From Porphyromonadaceae bacterium UBA7203 (GTDB lineage: Bacteria; Bacteroidota; Bacteroidia; Bacteroidales; Muribaculaceae), in contig DKUN01000019.1 of the NCBI GenBank assembly GCA_002490725.1, forward strand, positions 1 to 64,000: a DNA stretch of 64,000 nucleotides, read 5' to 3'. A program made the position numbers and the translations under genes. The notes under the pieces are model-generated. The model did not search any database. It was not told where the DNA came from and saw only the letters and a program-made list of their open reading frames with translations. This document shows, in pieces, positions 50,739 through 59,605 of this stretch. The first letter of the stretch is position 1; the number at the start of each line of letters is the position of its first letter.

Positions 50739-51935
50739 CTACTTGCGGAATTCGGTCATGACGTCGGCCGGAGCTCGGCCTGCCTTGATTTTGTCGCGCA
50801 TGAAGTCCATGTAGGGCGCCACGTGGGCAAAGAAGCGGCGATAGCCTTCACACAGATAGTTGATCGGTTCGTTGGCGGCGGTGCGCGCTATGCGGTTTTT
50901 TGGACACTCGCCGTTGCAGGCAAAGAGCCATTTGCATTGGCGGCACCGGGCCGAGAGCGTGTTGCGCTTGGCGGCTCCGAAGGCGAGCTGTTTGGCCGAC
51001 GTCATCATTTCAATGAAGGTCAAGTCGCGCAGGTTGCCGAGATAGTATTCGGGAAAAACGAAGTGGTCGCAGCAGTAAACGTTGCCGTTATATTCCATTA
51101 CCGCGGCGTGGCCACACTCCTTGTCGAGCGAGCACACTCCTGGCGGAACGCCACACCAGTTGGCCAGCGTGGAGTCAAATATCTGCACGAATACCCTGCC
51201 TACGTCTTCCTTGACCCACAGGTCGAAGAGTCTGCACAGAAACTCGCCCCACTGCTCGGGGCTGACTGAGAAATCGGCGAGGCTTCCGCGTTCAATGGGC
51301 GAGGCGATATCGTCGTTGCCGGTCAGGCGCTCTACAATCGGGGTGAACTGTATGTAGCGGCAGCCGATTGATTTGAAGAAGTAATAGAACTCCTCGGGGT
51401 GGTCGGCGTTGTAGTCGTTGATAACTGCCATCGCGTTCCACTCAACTCCGTGGGAGTTGAGCATGCGAATGCCGCTCATTACCCGCAGAAACGACGGCTT
51501 GCCGTCGCGCGAGCGGCGATATTCGTCGTGAAACTCCTGCGGTCCGTCAATGCTGATACCGACGAGCCAGCCGTTGTCGCGCAGAAAGCGACACCACTCT
51601 TCGGTCAGCATGGTGCCGTTGGTCTGCAGGCAGTTGAGCACGCGGCGCCCGCCGCTGTAGCGTGCCTGCAGTTCCATGGCCTTTTTGTAGAACGAGAGCG
51701 GACGCAGCATCGCTTCTCCGCCATGCCAGGTAAAGTTGACGTCGTCGGCGGTCTGGGCTTCGAAGTAGCGCTTGATGTAGAGTTCAAGCATTTCGTCGCT
51801 CATATATGCTTTCGAGTCCCCGGGGGCGTAGAAGCGGCGCTTGTCGAGATAGTAACAGTAGGAACACGCCAGGTTGCATGTCGAGCCGGCCGGCTTGACC
51901 ATGACGTAGAGCGGCTTTTTGTCAAAAGGATTCAT
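50739..51935 (-). CDS. Anaerobic sulfatase-maturase-type radical SAM/SPASM enzyme
   Basis: 398 residues. The radical SAM motif is Cys20-x3-Cys24-x2-Cys27 (STCNLACSYCYYLDK), followed by NFTWHGGEAMLRPL and QTNGTML. The C-terminal SPASM region carries many cysteines (VCSLDKECGH, VYCCDHFVFPE, CRQCKWLFACNGECPKNR) for two auxiliary [4Fe-4S] clusters. The match to anSME is close. Such enzymes convert a Cys or Ser of sulfatases to formylglycine, but no sulfatase is in this window. It starts 56 nt after the tricorn-like protease on the same strand and may be co-transcribed with it. Confidence 0.88.
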   Translation of the reverse strand: MNPFDKKPLYVMVKPAGSTCNLACSYCYYLDKRRFYAPGDSKAYMSDEMLELYIKRYFEAQTADDVNFTWHGGEAMLRPLSFYKKAMELQARYSGGRRVLNCLQTNGTMLTEEWCRFLRDNGWLVGISIDGPQEFHDEYRRSRDGKPSFLRVMSGIRMLNSHGVEWNAMAVINDYNADHPEEFYYFFKSIGCRYIQFTPIVERLTGNDDIASPIERGSLADFSVSPEQWGEFLCRLFDLWVKEDVGRVFVQIFDSTLANWCGVPPGVCSLDKECGHAAVMEYNGNVYCCDHFVFPEYYLGNLRDLTFIEMMTSAKQLAFGAAKRNTLSARCRQCKWLFACNGECPKNRIARTAANEPINYLCEGYRRFFAHVAPYMDFMRDKIKAGRAPADVMTEFRK

Positions 51936-51991
51936 TCGTTTTGTTCTGCTTGTGCCTCCGGCGTGTTGTCTGTCTGAGCAGTTGTGGCGGA

Positions 51992-54900
51992 TTACTTCTT
52001 ATCGGTGTTCAGGCCTTTGAGCAGCTGCTGCACGGCTTCGAGCAGCTGGCGGTCGGTGCCGTTGATTACGTCGGCCGGGTTGTTGTAGACCACCACGTCG
52101 GGGTTGAGCTGGGTGTTTTCAAGCACCTGGCCTTCGAGGTTCATCGTGGTTACCTGCGGAATGCCGAATACAATAGAGGGGTCTACCTGGTTTTCCCACC
52201 ATACGGCGGTCATGGTGCCGGGCACGGGAGCGCCGACGAGCTTGCCCAGACCGAGGGTCTTGTAGACGAACGGAGTGCCGTGAGCGTCGCTGTAGTTGCC
52301 TTCGTTGACGAGCATGGCCGAGGGTTTGGTCCACTGCGTAAAGGGCTCCGAGCCGATGTAGCGTCCGCGCGGCATGAAGCGCACATATTCCTTGCCGCCG
52401 AAAAGAATGGCAATGTCGTTATGGAGCCAGCCGCCGCCGTTCCAGCGGGTGTCGACCACGATGGCTTCGTGGTTGCGGTATTTGCCGAGCACTTCGGAGA
52501 ACACCTCGCGGAAGCTGGGCGAATCCATGCCCTGAACGTGAACGTAGCCGATGCGGCCGTTTGAGGCGCTGTCGACCACGGCCTGGTTGTGTTCCACCCA
52601 GCGGCGGTAGAGCAGATTGTTGAGGGTGCCCTGCGAAATGGGCTTGATAACGATGTCTTCAGTCTTGCCTCCCTTGCGCTTCAGGGTGAGGCGCACTCGC
52701 TTGCCTGCTTTGTTGGCGAGCAGGGGGAAGTAGTCTTCGCCTGCCTTGATGTCGTTGCCGTCAATGGCCAGAATGATGTCGCCGGGTTTGACCGAGGCGC
52801 TTTTGGTCGACAGCGGGCCGCGGTTAACCACTTCGGCCACTTTGAGGCCGTCGCCATTATAGGCCGGGTCGAAAAATGCGCCGAGTGATGCCGTGGGCTG
52901 CGACGAGCCGTTGGCATAATAGCGGCCTCCGGTGTGGCTGGCGTTGAGTTCGCCGAGGATTTCGCTGAGCAGTTCGGCGAAGTCATAGTTGTTGTCGATA
53001 TGGGGCAGATAGCGGCGATAGGCTTCACCATAGAAGTCCCAGTCTACGCCATGGAGATTCTTGTCGTAGAACTTATCCTTGACCTGCTTCCACATGTGGT
53101 CGAAAATATATTCGCGCTCCTTGGCGGGGCTGTAGTCGCGTTCGGCAGTAAACTCAATGTTCTCCTTGCTTCCGGAGCCGAGGTTGACTTTGGCAATGTT
53201 CCAGCCGTCAAGGTAAACGTTTTCGCACTTGTCGTCGGCCTCAAGCGAGCTGTAGCCCGCTCCGCGGGTCAGCACTTTGGTGTCGCCTTTGCGCATATCC
53301 TTGACCCAGAGGTCGCCTCCTGAGAGGTAGTAGAACTTCGAGCCGTCGTTGCTGAGCAGATAGTCGGCATAGAAGCCTGCGCCGGGAGTCATGCGCATTA
53401 CGCGATACTTGGCGTTGGGGATGTCGAATTCGAGGGGCTCGACTTTTTTCTTCTTATCCTTGTCTTTATCTTTGTCTTCGTCGTCTTTTTTCTCATCTTT
53501 CTTGCCGTCTTTTTTCGACTCGTTGGCCAGGGCAGCCTCTTCTTCGTTCATGCGCACCAGGTCGTAGGCTTCCGGGTCGAGAAACATGGCGTAGATGTCG
53601 CGCTGCGAGCCCCACGAACCGTGGCTGCGGTAGCCGTTGCGGTCGGTTGTCCACAGAATTGCTTTGCCGCCCATGGCCCAGCGCGCGCCGCCGTCGCTGT
53701 AGCCGCTTTCGGTAAGGTCATAAACCTCCTTTCCGTCGGCTTTTACCAGGGCTATGTCAGTGTTGTTCCAGCCGCCTATGCCGATGTAGTCGGCCAGAAG
53801 CCAGCGGCTGTCGGGCGACCACTCGAACGACACGTCGCCGTCGGTATAGCTATAATTGAACTTGCCGTCGAGGGCGGTGACGGGCTTCTTGCCGTCGGCG
53901 TCGATTACTCTGATGGCAGTGCGGTCTTCAAGGAAGGCGATTTTCTTGCCGTCGGGCGAGTATGCGGGCTGGAAGGCGGGCAGCGAGTCGGGCGAGGCAT
54001 AGAGCGGAGTCTCGACGATTTTGGTTGCGTAGGTAAAGTTCTTTTCTTTCTTGTCGGCGATGGTTGCCGTCATAAGCTGCCACAAGCCGCCGCGCTCCGA
54101 GTCGTAGACAAGGGTGCGGCCGTCGGGGGCGAAGTCGACGTTGCGCTCCTGTTCGGGAGTGTTGGTTATGCGCTTGGTGGTTTTATATTTCACCGATGTC
54201 ACGTAGACGTCGCCGCGGTGAATGAAGGCCACTTCGTCGCCGTTGGGGCTGACGCTTACCGAGCGGGCGTTGTAACTGGAGCTCTGCTTGATGATTTCGG
54301 GGCGATAGTCGTCGGCAATGATTTCTACATTGACTTTGCGGGGCTCTTTGGCTCCGGCGGCCAGGGTGTAGAGCTCGCCGTCCCAGCTGAAGGCCAGGGT
54401 GCCGTCGGCCGAGGCCGAGAGCGAGCGGACGGGGTGGCGGTCAAATGATGTCAGGGCGGTGGCTGACTTGGCGCCGACAGCGCGGCGGTGCACGTTCATC
54501 GTACCGTTGCTCTCCTCGCTCAGGTAGTAGAATTCATTGGCCGAGGGAGCCCATACGGGGTTCTGGTTCTGAGTGTTGGTAAAGGTCTGCTGCGTGAATT
54601 TGTTGCCGTCAAGGAGCCATATGTCGGCTGTGCCCGACGAATGCTCATGTTTGCGCAACACGTCTTCGTAGCCCTTGCGGTCCTGGAAGAGCATGCGGCC
54701 GGCAGCATCGAAGCTGATTGCGTTGGCGGGCCATGACATCAGCATTTCGGGGCGGCCGGGGTTGCTGACGCCTATTTTGTAGACCTGGCCGTAGAATGCG
54801 CCCTGGGCGGCGTTGACGTCGGGCATCAGTGATGCCGAAAATACCAGGGTGTCGTTGCCGAGCCATGCGCGGAGGTCTTCATTGCCGCTGTGGGTGGTTA

Positions 54901-55204
54901 TGCGGCGGGGTGTGCCGCCGTTGGCGGGCATCACGTAGATGTCTTTTGATTCGCGGCGTGTGCTGTTGAATGCTATGCTCTTGCCGTCAGGACTCCAGAG
55001 CGGCTTGGTGTCGTAGGCCGGATCGGTGGTGAGCTGTGTGGCTCTGCCGCCGGTTACGGGCACGGTGTAAATGTCGCCCTTGTAGGTGAAGGCGATGGTT
55101 TTGCCATCGGGTGAAATCGCGCTGTTGCGAAGCCACAGCGGGTTGTCGGCTGCCGATGCGCCGAGGGCGCAGCATAGCGCCATTGCAGAAAGCAGATACT
55201 TCAT
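51992..55204 (-). CDS. Tricorn-like S41 protease with beta-propeller
   Basis: 1070 residues. A signal peptide (about 18 residues) precedes two TolB/tricorn-like propeller regions (about 20-310 and 315-670) with recurrent SPDGKxIAF motifs. A Lys/Asp-rich low-complexity loop near 560-590 (DKDKDKDKKKK) interrupts the second. Then come the C1 helical domain (about 680-760), a PDZ domain (about 760-850) and the S41 core. The likely tetrad includes Ser756-His757 (NASHTGG) and nucleophile Ser972 (NEGNYSDAHG), placed as in archaeal tricorn. Unlike tricorn it is exported, so it should digest peptides in the periplasm. Confidence 0.88.
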   Translation of the reverse strand: MKYLLSAMALCCALGASAADNPLWLRNSAISPDGKTIAFTYKGDIYTVPVTGGRATQLTTDPAYDTKPLWSPDGKSIAFNSTRRESKDIYVMPANGGTPRRITTHSGNEDLRAWLGNDTLVFSASLMPDVNAAQGAFYGQVYKIGVSNPGRPEMLMSWPANAISFDAAGRMLFQDRKGYEDVLRKHEHSSGTADIWLLDGNKFTQQTFTNTQNQNPVWAPSANEFYYLSEESNGTMNVHRRAVGAKSATALTSFDRHPVRSLSASADGTLAFSWDGELYTLAAGAKEPRKVNVEIIADDYRPEIIKQSSSYNARSVSVSPNGDEVAFIHRGDVYVTSVKYKTTKRITNTPEQERNVDFAPDGRTLVYDSERGGLWQLMTATIADKKEKNFTYATKIVETPLYASPDSLPAFQPAYSPDGKKIAFLEDRTAIRVIDADGKKPVTALDGKFNYSYTDGDVSFEWSPDSRWLLADYIGIGGWNNTDIALVKADGKEVYDLTESGYSDGGARWAMGGKAILWTTDRNGYRSHGSWGSQRDIYAMFLDPEAYDLVRMNEEEAALANESKKDGKKDEKKDDEDKDKDKDKKKKVEPLEFDIPNAKYRVMRMTPGAGFYADYLLSNDGSKFYYLSGGDLWVKDMRKGDTKVLTRGAGYSSLEADDKCENVYLDGWNIAKVNLGSGSKENIEFTAERDYSPAKEREYIFDHMWKQVKDKFYDKNLHGVDWDFYGEAYRRYLPHIDNNYDFAELLSEILGELNASHTGGRYYANGSSQPTASLGAFFDPAYNGDGLKVAEVVNRGPLSTKSASVKPGDIILAIDGNDIKAGEDYFPLLANKAGKRVRLTLKRKGGKTEDIVIKPISQGTLNNLLYRRWVEHNQAVVDSASNGRIGYVHVQGMDSPSFREVFSEVLGKYRNHEAIVVDTRWNGGGWLHNDIAILFGGKEYVRFMPRGRYIGSEPFTQWTKPSAMLVNEGNYSDAHGTPFVYKTLGLGKLVGAPVPGTMTAVWWENQVDPSIVFGIPQVTTMNLEGQVLENTQLNPDVVVYNNPADVINGTDRQLLEAVQQLLKGLNTDKK

Positions 55205-55244
55205 GTTGCTGAAAGATGAAATAATAGGATTGGAAAAGAAACCA

Positions 55245-55276
55245 CAAATTTACTAATAATCCTCGAGGTTTCCAAG
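55245..55276 (-). promoter_or_regulatory. Promoter of the tricorn-like gene
   Basis: The minus strand has CTTG (55276-55273), a 20-nt spacer and TAAATTTG (55252-55245). The leader is about 34 nt to the ATG at 55204. Confidence 0.6.
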
Positions 55277-55284
55277 CCGGCCGT

Positions 55285-56340
55285 TCAGACTAACGACGCG
55301 AGGATATAGGCTGCTATCCAGCGGCGAAGCCTGCATTGCGGCGAGGCGGTGCGGCGAATGTCGCGGTTAAACCGCGGGCGCCCGGGATGGATGTCGCCGC
55401 CGACTTTTTTTATGCGCTTCATGGTACGGTAGATTTCGGCCAGCGGAGCGCCGGCGAGCACAAGGTTTTCCAGGGCACGGTTGGTGCCGTAGCGCAGGTT
55501 GTCGGCCAGTCCGCGGCCAATGGTGTCTGAGTTGCCGAACGTTTCGCCGACACGGCGTTGCACGTCGAGCAGTTCGCCGAGGTAGCGCATATAAGCGGCC
55601 GACTGTCGCAGCAGCTTGTCGCCGCCCTGGGCGTTGATGGCGCTGCCGTCGCGGTGGTGATAGAGATAGAGGGCGCGGTCAACGTAGAGCACGCGCGGCC
55701 GGCATAGCATTGCGCGCCAGGTCATGATTATGTCTTCGCCGATCGAGAGGGCTTCGTTGAAGCGCAGCCGGTGGGTGGCGAGGAATTCACGGCGGTAGAT
55801 GGTTGACCATGTGGCGTGGTGTGACGGCGGGCCGGTCAGGCCGCGGGTGGCCTGCAGGTAGCTGCCGGCGTCAAGAAGGTGAAAGTCGTCATGCCCGAGG
55901 CCGGCGTCGGGCACGGCGTCGGCCAGGCGGCAGTAGAGTCCGGAGTCAATGTCGCGAAACACGAACTTGACCATGTCGGCTCCGGTGCGGTCGGCCTCAT
56001 GACACAGTGCAGGCAGCGAGCCGCGTAGCATTATGTCATCGCTGTCAATGAAGTAGACATAGCGCCCGCGGGCCATGTCGAGACCGGTGTTGCGGGCGGC
56101 CGACACTCCGCGGTTAGGCGTTGATACGAAGCGGACCGAGCCGTGAAAGGCGTCGAGAGCCGGTTTGACGGCGGCCTGCGGATTGTCGGTCGAGCCGTCG
56201 TCGATGACTATGATTTCCCACGTAGCGGGGTCGAGGCCGCCAAACTGGTGGTCGATCAGGTTGTGCAGGGCGAAGCCGAGATAGCCGGCTGTGTTATAGG
56301 CCGGCATGATAACGCTGATGCTTACAGTAGCCGCTTCCAT
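55285..56340 (-). CDS. GT2-family glycosyltransferase
   Basis: 351 residues, GT-A fold. ISVIMPAYNTAGYL at the start, VIDDGSTDN, RGVSAARNTGLDMARGRYVYFIDSDD with the metal-binding DxD-type motif, and SIGEDIIMTWRAM are standard GT2 landmarks. No transmembrane helix is present. It probably adds a sugar to a cell-envelope glycan. It overlaps the preceding GT4 gene by 19 nt and is the last gene of a long minus-strand run. Confidence 0.88.
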   Translation of the reverse strand: MEAATVSISVIMPAYNTAGYLGFALHNLIDHQFGGLDPATWEIIVIDDGSTDNPQAAVKPALDAFHGSVRFVSTPNRGVSAARNTGLDMARGRYVYFIDSDDIMLRGSLPALCHEADRTGADMVKFVFRDIDSGLYCRLADAVPDAGLGHDDFHLLDAGSYLQATRGLTGPPSHHATWSTIYRREFLATHRLRFNEALSIGEDIIMTWRAMLCRPRVLYVDRALYLYHHRDGSAINAQGGDKLLRQSAAYMRYLGELLDVQRRVGETFGNSDTIGRGLADNLRYGTNRALENLVLAGAPLAEIYRTMKRIKKVGGDIHPGRPRFNRDIRRTASPQCRLRRWIAAYILASLV

Positions 56341-57476
56341 TGCTCAATGATTTTGTCGGCCGACAGTCCGGCCAGAAACGGAGCGTGGGTTGACGTGATT
56401 TCTGCGCGCAGGTCGGGCGAGGCCATCAGTTGCGACAGGCGGTTCATGTATTCGGGCAGGTCGTCGGGATTGACAATGATGCCGCGGCCCTCGGCCAGGA
56501 GCGTTCGCACGCCCTCGGAGCAGCCGAAGGCTATTGGTGCGGCGCCATGTTGCATCGCCTCGACCAGCACCATTCCCCAGCCCTCCAGGGCCGAAGTCAT
56601 GCAGACTATCGAGGCCGACTCGAAGTGTTCGGCCGGGTTGGCCGAGAAGCCGCAGAACTCTATGCGCTCAAGCCCGAGCTCACGGGTCCGGCGCTCAAGG
56701 TTGGCGCGCTCGGGGCCGTCGCCCACGATTTTGAGTTTCCAGCCGGGGTGGGCGTCGGTGATTCCGGCAAAAATGTCAATGAGCCGGTCAACGCGCTTGT
56801 CGGCATGCGACAGGCGCCCGACGTAGAGCAGCTCGCGGCGTTTGGGAATGTCGTGGCGCGCGGTAAACGGCGGCGCCGGGTTATGGACCGCCACGATTTT
56901 TGCCGCATGGTCGGGCGCGAGACGGCGCAGCGTTTCGGCATAGGCGTCGCAGAGGGTCACGTAGGTGTCGACTCCGGCGGCCGTCAGGCGGGCGCGGCGG
57001 GCGTAGCGGCGGGCGTAGCTTTTAAATAGCTTTTCGCGCATGTGTTTTAGCATGAACCACTTGGCGTAGGCCGCGCGGTCAGCCGGGTTGCCGTGGAATG
57101 TGTCTTTGAGTCCGACCTGGAAAAAGGGGATGCTGTGGAGGTGATAAACCACCTTGCCTCCGGGATTGATGGCGGAGCGCAGCAGGTCGATGTCGGCAAA
57201 CTCGTCGCCAATCATCCAAAGGGTGTCGGCTCGGAGCGGTTCAATTATCCGCGCAAGTCGGCGAGAGGTGTCCGAACTGTAGCGCGCGAGCTCAAAGTCG
57301 GCAATTATGATTTTGGAATAGAGGGCGTTGACGCGCTCGCGGCATTTTTCGACCACTTGCTCGGTAACGAGCACGAATTCATAGCCCTCGGGCTTGAGGC
57401 CGGCAACAATGGCGTCGGTAACGGTTTCGGCTCCGCCGCCGAGATAGTTTGGAATGACTGCGACTACACGTTTCAT
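56322..57476 (-). CDS. GT4-family glycosyltransferase, paralog B
   Basis: 384 residues, GT-B fold. It opens with MKRVVAVIPNYLGGGAET, and the donor half has LLYVGRLSHADKRVDRL, LKIVGDGPERANLE and the EX7E motif in LEGWGMVLVEAM. It is clearly a tandem paralog of the next upstream gene: both share the opening, the HLHSIPF segment, the HNPAP/YNPAP segment and the whole donor domain, but differ in the acceptor half. It starts 5 nt after that gene. Donor sugar and acceptor are unknown. Confidence 0.9.
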   Translation of the reverse strand: MKRVVAVIPNYLGGGAETVTDAIVAGLKPEGYEFVLVTEQVVEKCRERVNALYSKIIIADFELARYSSDTSRRLARIIEPLRADTLWMIGDEFADIDLLRSAINPGGKVVYHLHSIPFFQVGLKDTFHGNPADRAAYAKWFMLKHMREKLFKSYARRYARRARLTAAGVDTYVTLCDAYAETLRRLAPDHAAKIVAVHNPAPPFTARHDIPKRRELLYVGRLSHADKRVDRLIDIFAGITDAHPGWKLKIVGDGPERANLERRTRELGLERIEFCGFSANPAEHFESASIVCMTSALEGWGMVLVEAMQHGAAPIAFGCSEGVRTLLAEGRGIIVNPDDLPEYMNRLSQLMASPDLRAEITSTHAPFLAGLSADKIIEQWKRLL

Positions 57477-57481
57477 ATGGT

Positions 57482-58645
57482 TCAGAGAGAGTTAAAGAAT
57501 TCTTCCCAGCGGTCGGCCACACGGTCAATGTTGACCTCGGCCAGGAACTCGGCGTGTCGGCTGCAGATTTTGCGGCGCAGCGCCTCGTCGGTCATCAGTT
57601 TCGACAGCTTGCGCGCGTAGGCGTGGCGGTGTTTGTGGCTCACGAGCACTCCGCGGCCATTGGCCAGCACCTCTTTTACTCCGTCGGAACATTTGAAGGC
57701 TATGGGCACTACGCCGTGTTGCATCGCCTCGATGAGCACCATTCCCCAGCCCTCGAGGTCGGAGGTCAGGCAGAGAATGGAGGCCGTTTTGAGGTGTTCC
57801 GCCGGATTGGTTGAGAAGCCGCAGAACTCTACGCGCTCAAGCCCCAGGTCGGCGGCCATGCGCTCGAGGTTCGCGCGGTCGGGGCCGTCGCCCACGATTT
57901 TGAGCGTCCAGTCGGGATGCTTGTCGGTTATGAGCGAGAAAATTTTCAGCAGGTTGTCGACCCGCTTGTCCATATGCGACAGGCGTCCGACGAAAATCAG
58001 CTCCTTGCGCTTCGGTGCGACTGCGCAGTCAGACTTCGGCGCAGGGTTATACATCGTCACAAACTTATGGCGTCTCAGCGGATTCATCAGCCGAAGCGTG
58101 CGGGCATAGCCTTTACAGAGCACCACATAGCGGTCAATCTCGTGCAAAAACGGAGCCTGAAGCCGGCGGAAGCGCCATGTGTAGATTTTGAGGAATTTTT
58201 GCTTGAGGTGTTTATAGATGTACCAGCGATAGTAGTCATTGGGCCCGTGGTCGGGCATTTTGACATAGTGGTCCTTGAACATTGCCTCGTAGTAGGGAAT
58301 GCTGTGGAGGTGGAAAACAACCTTGCCGCCGGAATTGAGGGCGGAGCGCAGCAGGCCGGGGTTGGGATAGGGGCAGCATAGCATCCAGATGATGTCGGCC
58401 TTGAGCGGTCTGACAACGTCGACGAGCAGGCGCGTTGTTTTCTGGTTGACATGGTCCATTTGAACTTCCGTGACTATGACGCGGTCGTAGAGGCTCTCTA
58501 CCTTTGGTCGACACTCTTCAATCAGTTTCGACGTAATCAGGATAAACTCGAAACCTCGGTGCTTGAGTTGCGACACAATGGCGTCAGTGACTGTTTCGGC
58601 TCCGCCGCCGAGATATCCCGGCAGAAGAATGGCAATGCGTTTCAT
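57482..58645 (-). CDS. GT4-family glycosyltransferase, paralog A
   Basis: 387 residues from ATG at 58645, which overlaps the queE stop (ATGA). A 14-residue upstream extension lies inside queE and would precede the conserved MKRIAILLPGYLGGGAET start. Donor-domain motifs are ELIFVGRLSHMDKRVDNLL, LKIVGDGPDRANLE and LEGWGMVLIEAMQHG. The acceptor half is basic and aromatic (DYYRWYIYKHLKQKFLKIYTWRFRRLQ), suggesting contact with the membrane surface. It is a tandem paralog of the following gene. Confidence 0.9.
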   Translation of the reverse strand: MKRIAILLPGYLGGGAETVTDAIVSQLKHRGFEFILITSKLIEECRPKVESLYDRVIVTEVQMDHVNQKTTRLLVDVVRPLKADIIWMLCCPYPNPGLLRSALNSGGKVVFHLHSIPYYEAMFKDHYVKMPDHGPNDYYRWYIYKHLKQKFLKIYTWRFRRLQAPFLHEIDRYVVLCKGYARTLRLMNPLRRHKFVTMYNPAPKSDCAVAPKRKELIFVGRLSHMDKRVDNLLKIFSLITDKHPDWTLKIVGDGPDRANLERMAADLGLERVEFCGFSTNPAEHLKTASILCLTSDLEGWGMVLIEAMQHGVVPIAFKCSDGVKEVLANGRGVLVSHKHRHAYARKLSKLMTDEALRRKICSRHAEFLAEVNIDRVADRWEEFFNSL

Positions 58646-59190
58646 CGGATTGAGATAAGTTTGTGGGTCTGGAGCGAGAGGCGCCATCGGGGGTGTGCTT
58701 TTATATAGTCGACGCAGGCGTCGGTGTTGGTGCAGCTGAGAGGTTGCAGGCAGTAGTGTGCGGCCGCGGGCAGCTGTGCGGCCACGGCTTCGGGGTCACA
58801 CCCGTCGGTGAGCACGAGTTTCAGTTCGTCGATGCGCCCGATGGCATATGGCGGCTCCTTGGGCGAGCATGTAACCCAGTCGACTTCGGGCGGCAGGGGC
58901 AGGGAGCCGTTGGTTTCAACGTGGACGCGCCGGCCTGCGGCATGGAGCGCGTTGACCAGCGAGGCGGTGAGCTGAAGGGCGGGTTCGCCGCCCGTAATGA
59001 TTACAATCTCGGCGGGATATGCTCTGACGGCATCGACAATCTCGGTTTCGGTCATTTCGGTGAAGGAGTGGAAGTCGGTGTCGCAGAACGGGCAGCGCCG
59101 GTTGCAACCGCTGAGGCGCACAAAGACTGCAGGGCATCCGGTATGGACGCCCTCGCCCTGAAGAGAGTAGAAAATCTCGTTGATTCTCAA
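58642..59190 (-). CDS. queE: 7-carboxy-7-deazaguanine synthase (QueE), TTG start
   Basis: 182 residues. The start is TTG at 59190: there is no in-frame ATG or GTG back to the queD stop, and translation from TTG gives the conserved NEIFYSLQGEGVHTG beginning. The radical SAM motif is Cys29-x3-Cys33-x2-Cys36 (CNRRCPFCDTDF). VIITGGEPALQ and the C-terminal LSLQTHKLI are typical. It converts carboxytetrahydropterin to carboxydeazaguanine in queuosine synthesis, directly after QueD. The rare start may keep expression low. Confidence 0.92.
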   Translation of the reverse strand: MRINEIFYSLQGEGVHTGCPAVFVRLSGCNRRCPFCDTDFHSFTEMTETEIVDAVRAYPAEIVIITGGEPALQLTASLVNALHAAGRRVHVETNGSLPLPPEVDWVTCSPKEPPYAIGRIDELKLVLTDGCDPEAVAAQLPAAAHYCLQPLSCTNTDACVDYIKAHPRWRLSLQTHKLISIR

Positions 59191-59235
59191 AATTATAATC
59201 GGGTTGATTGTGGGTTGAGGTCTATTGTTTGTCGA

Positions 59236-59565
59236 TCATTTCAGGTAGCTGGCCACGTTGCCCTCGCTCTCCTGCACGTCAACGCGCACGCACGTTGGAA
59301 TCTGGTCGCAGATCCAGCGGGCAATGTTTTCGGCCGTGGGGTTGAATGGGAGCACTTCGTTGAGGTTGGCGTGGTCAAGTTGCGAGGTGATGCGCTGTTT
59401 GATGGCCGTAAAGTCTTCGACCATGCCGTTGGCGTTCAGTTCCTCGGCTTCGCAGGTAACTGTGATAATCCAGTTGTGGCCGTGGATGTTGGTGCATTTG
59501 CTCTCGTAGTTGAGGCAAAGGCTGTGGCTGGCTGATATTTCGAGTCGTTTGGTTACGCGATACAC
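59236..59565 (-). CDS. queD: 6-carboxytetrahydropterin synthase (QueD), GTG start
   Basis: 109 residues. The start codon is GTG at 59565. Zinc ligands are His14 (SASHSL), His28 and His30 (IHGHNW), with catalytic Cys24 (SKCTN). DHANLNEVL and the C-terminal VQESEGNVASY motif complete the T-fold enzyme. It converts dihydroneopterin triphosphate to 6-carboxytetrahydropterin, the first committed queuosine step. It precedes queE by 45 nt. queC and queF are not in the window. Confidence 0.93.
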   Translation of the reverse strand: MYRVTKRLEISASHSLCLNYESKCTNIHGHNWIITVTCEAEELNANGMVEDFTAIKQRITSQLDHANLNEVLPFNPTAENIARWICDQIPTCVRVDVQESEGNVASYLK

Positions 59566-59605
59566 TTTTATTCGATTTTTTAAGGGTATGGGGTGAGGAT
59601 GATGG

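Noticed and set aside
53455..53520. Asp/Lys low-complexity run in the tricorn-like protein as a frameshift or decay
   Set aside because: The frame is intact on both sides and such charged loops are common in these propeller proteins.
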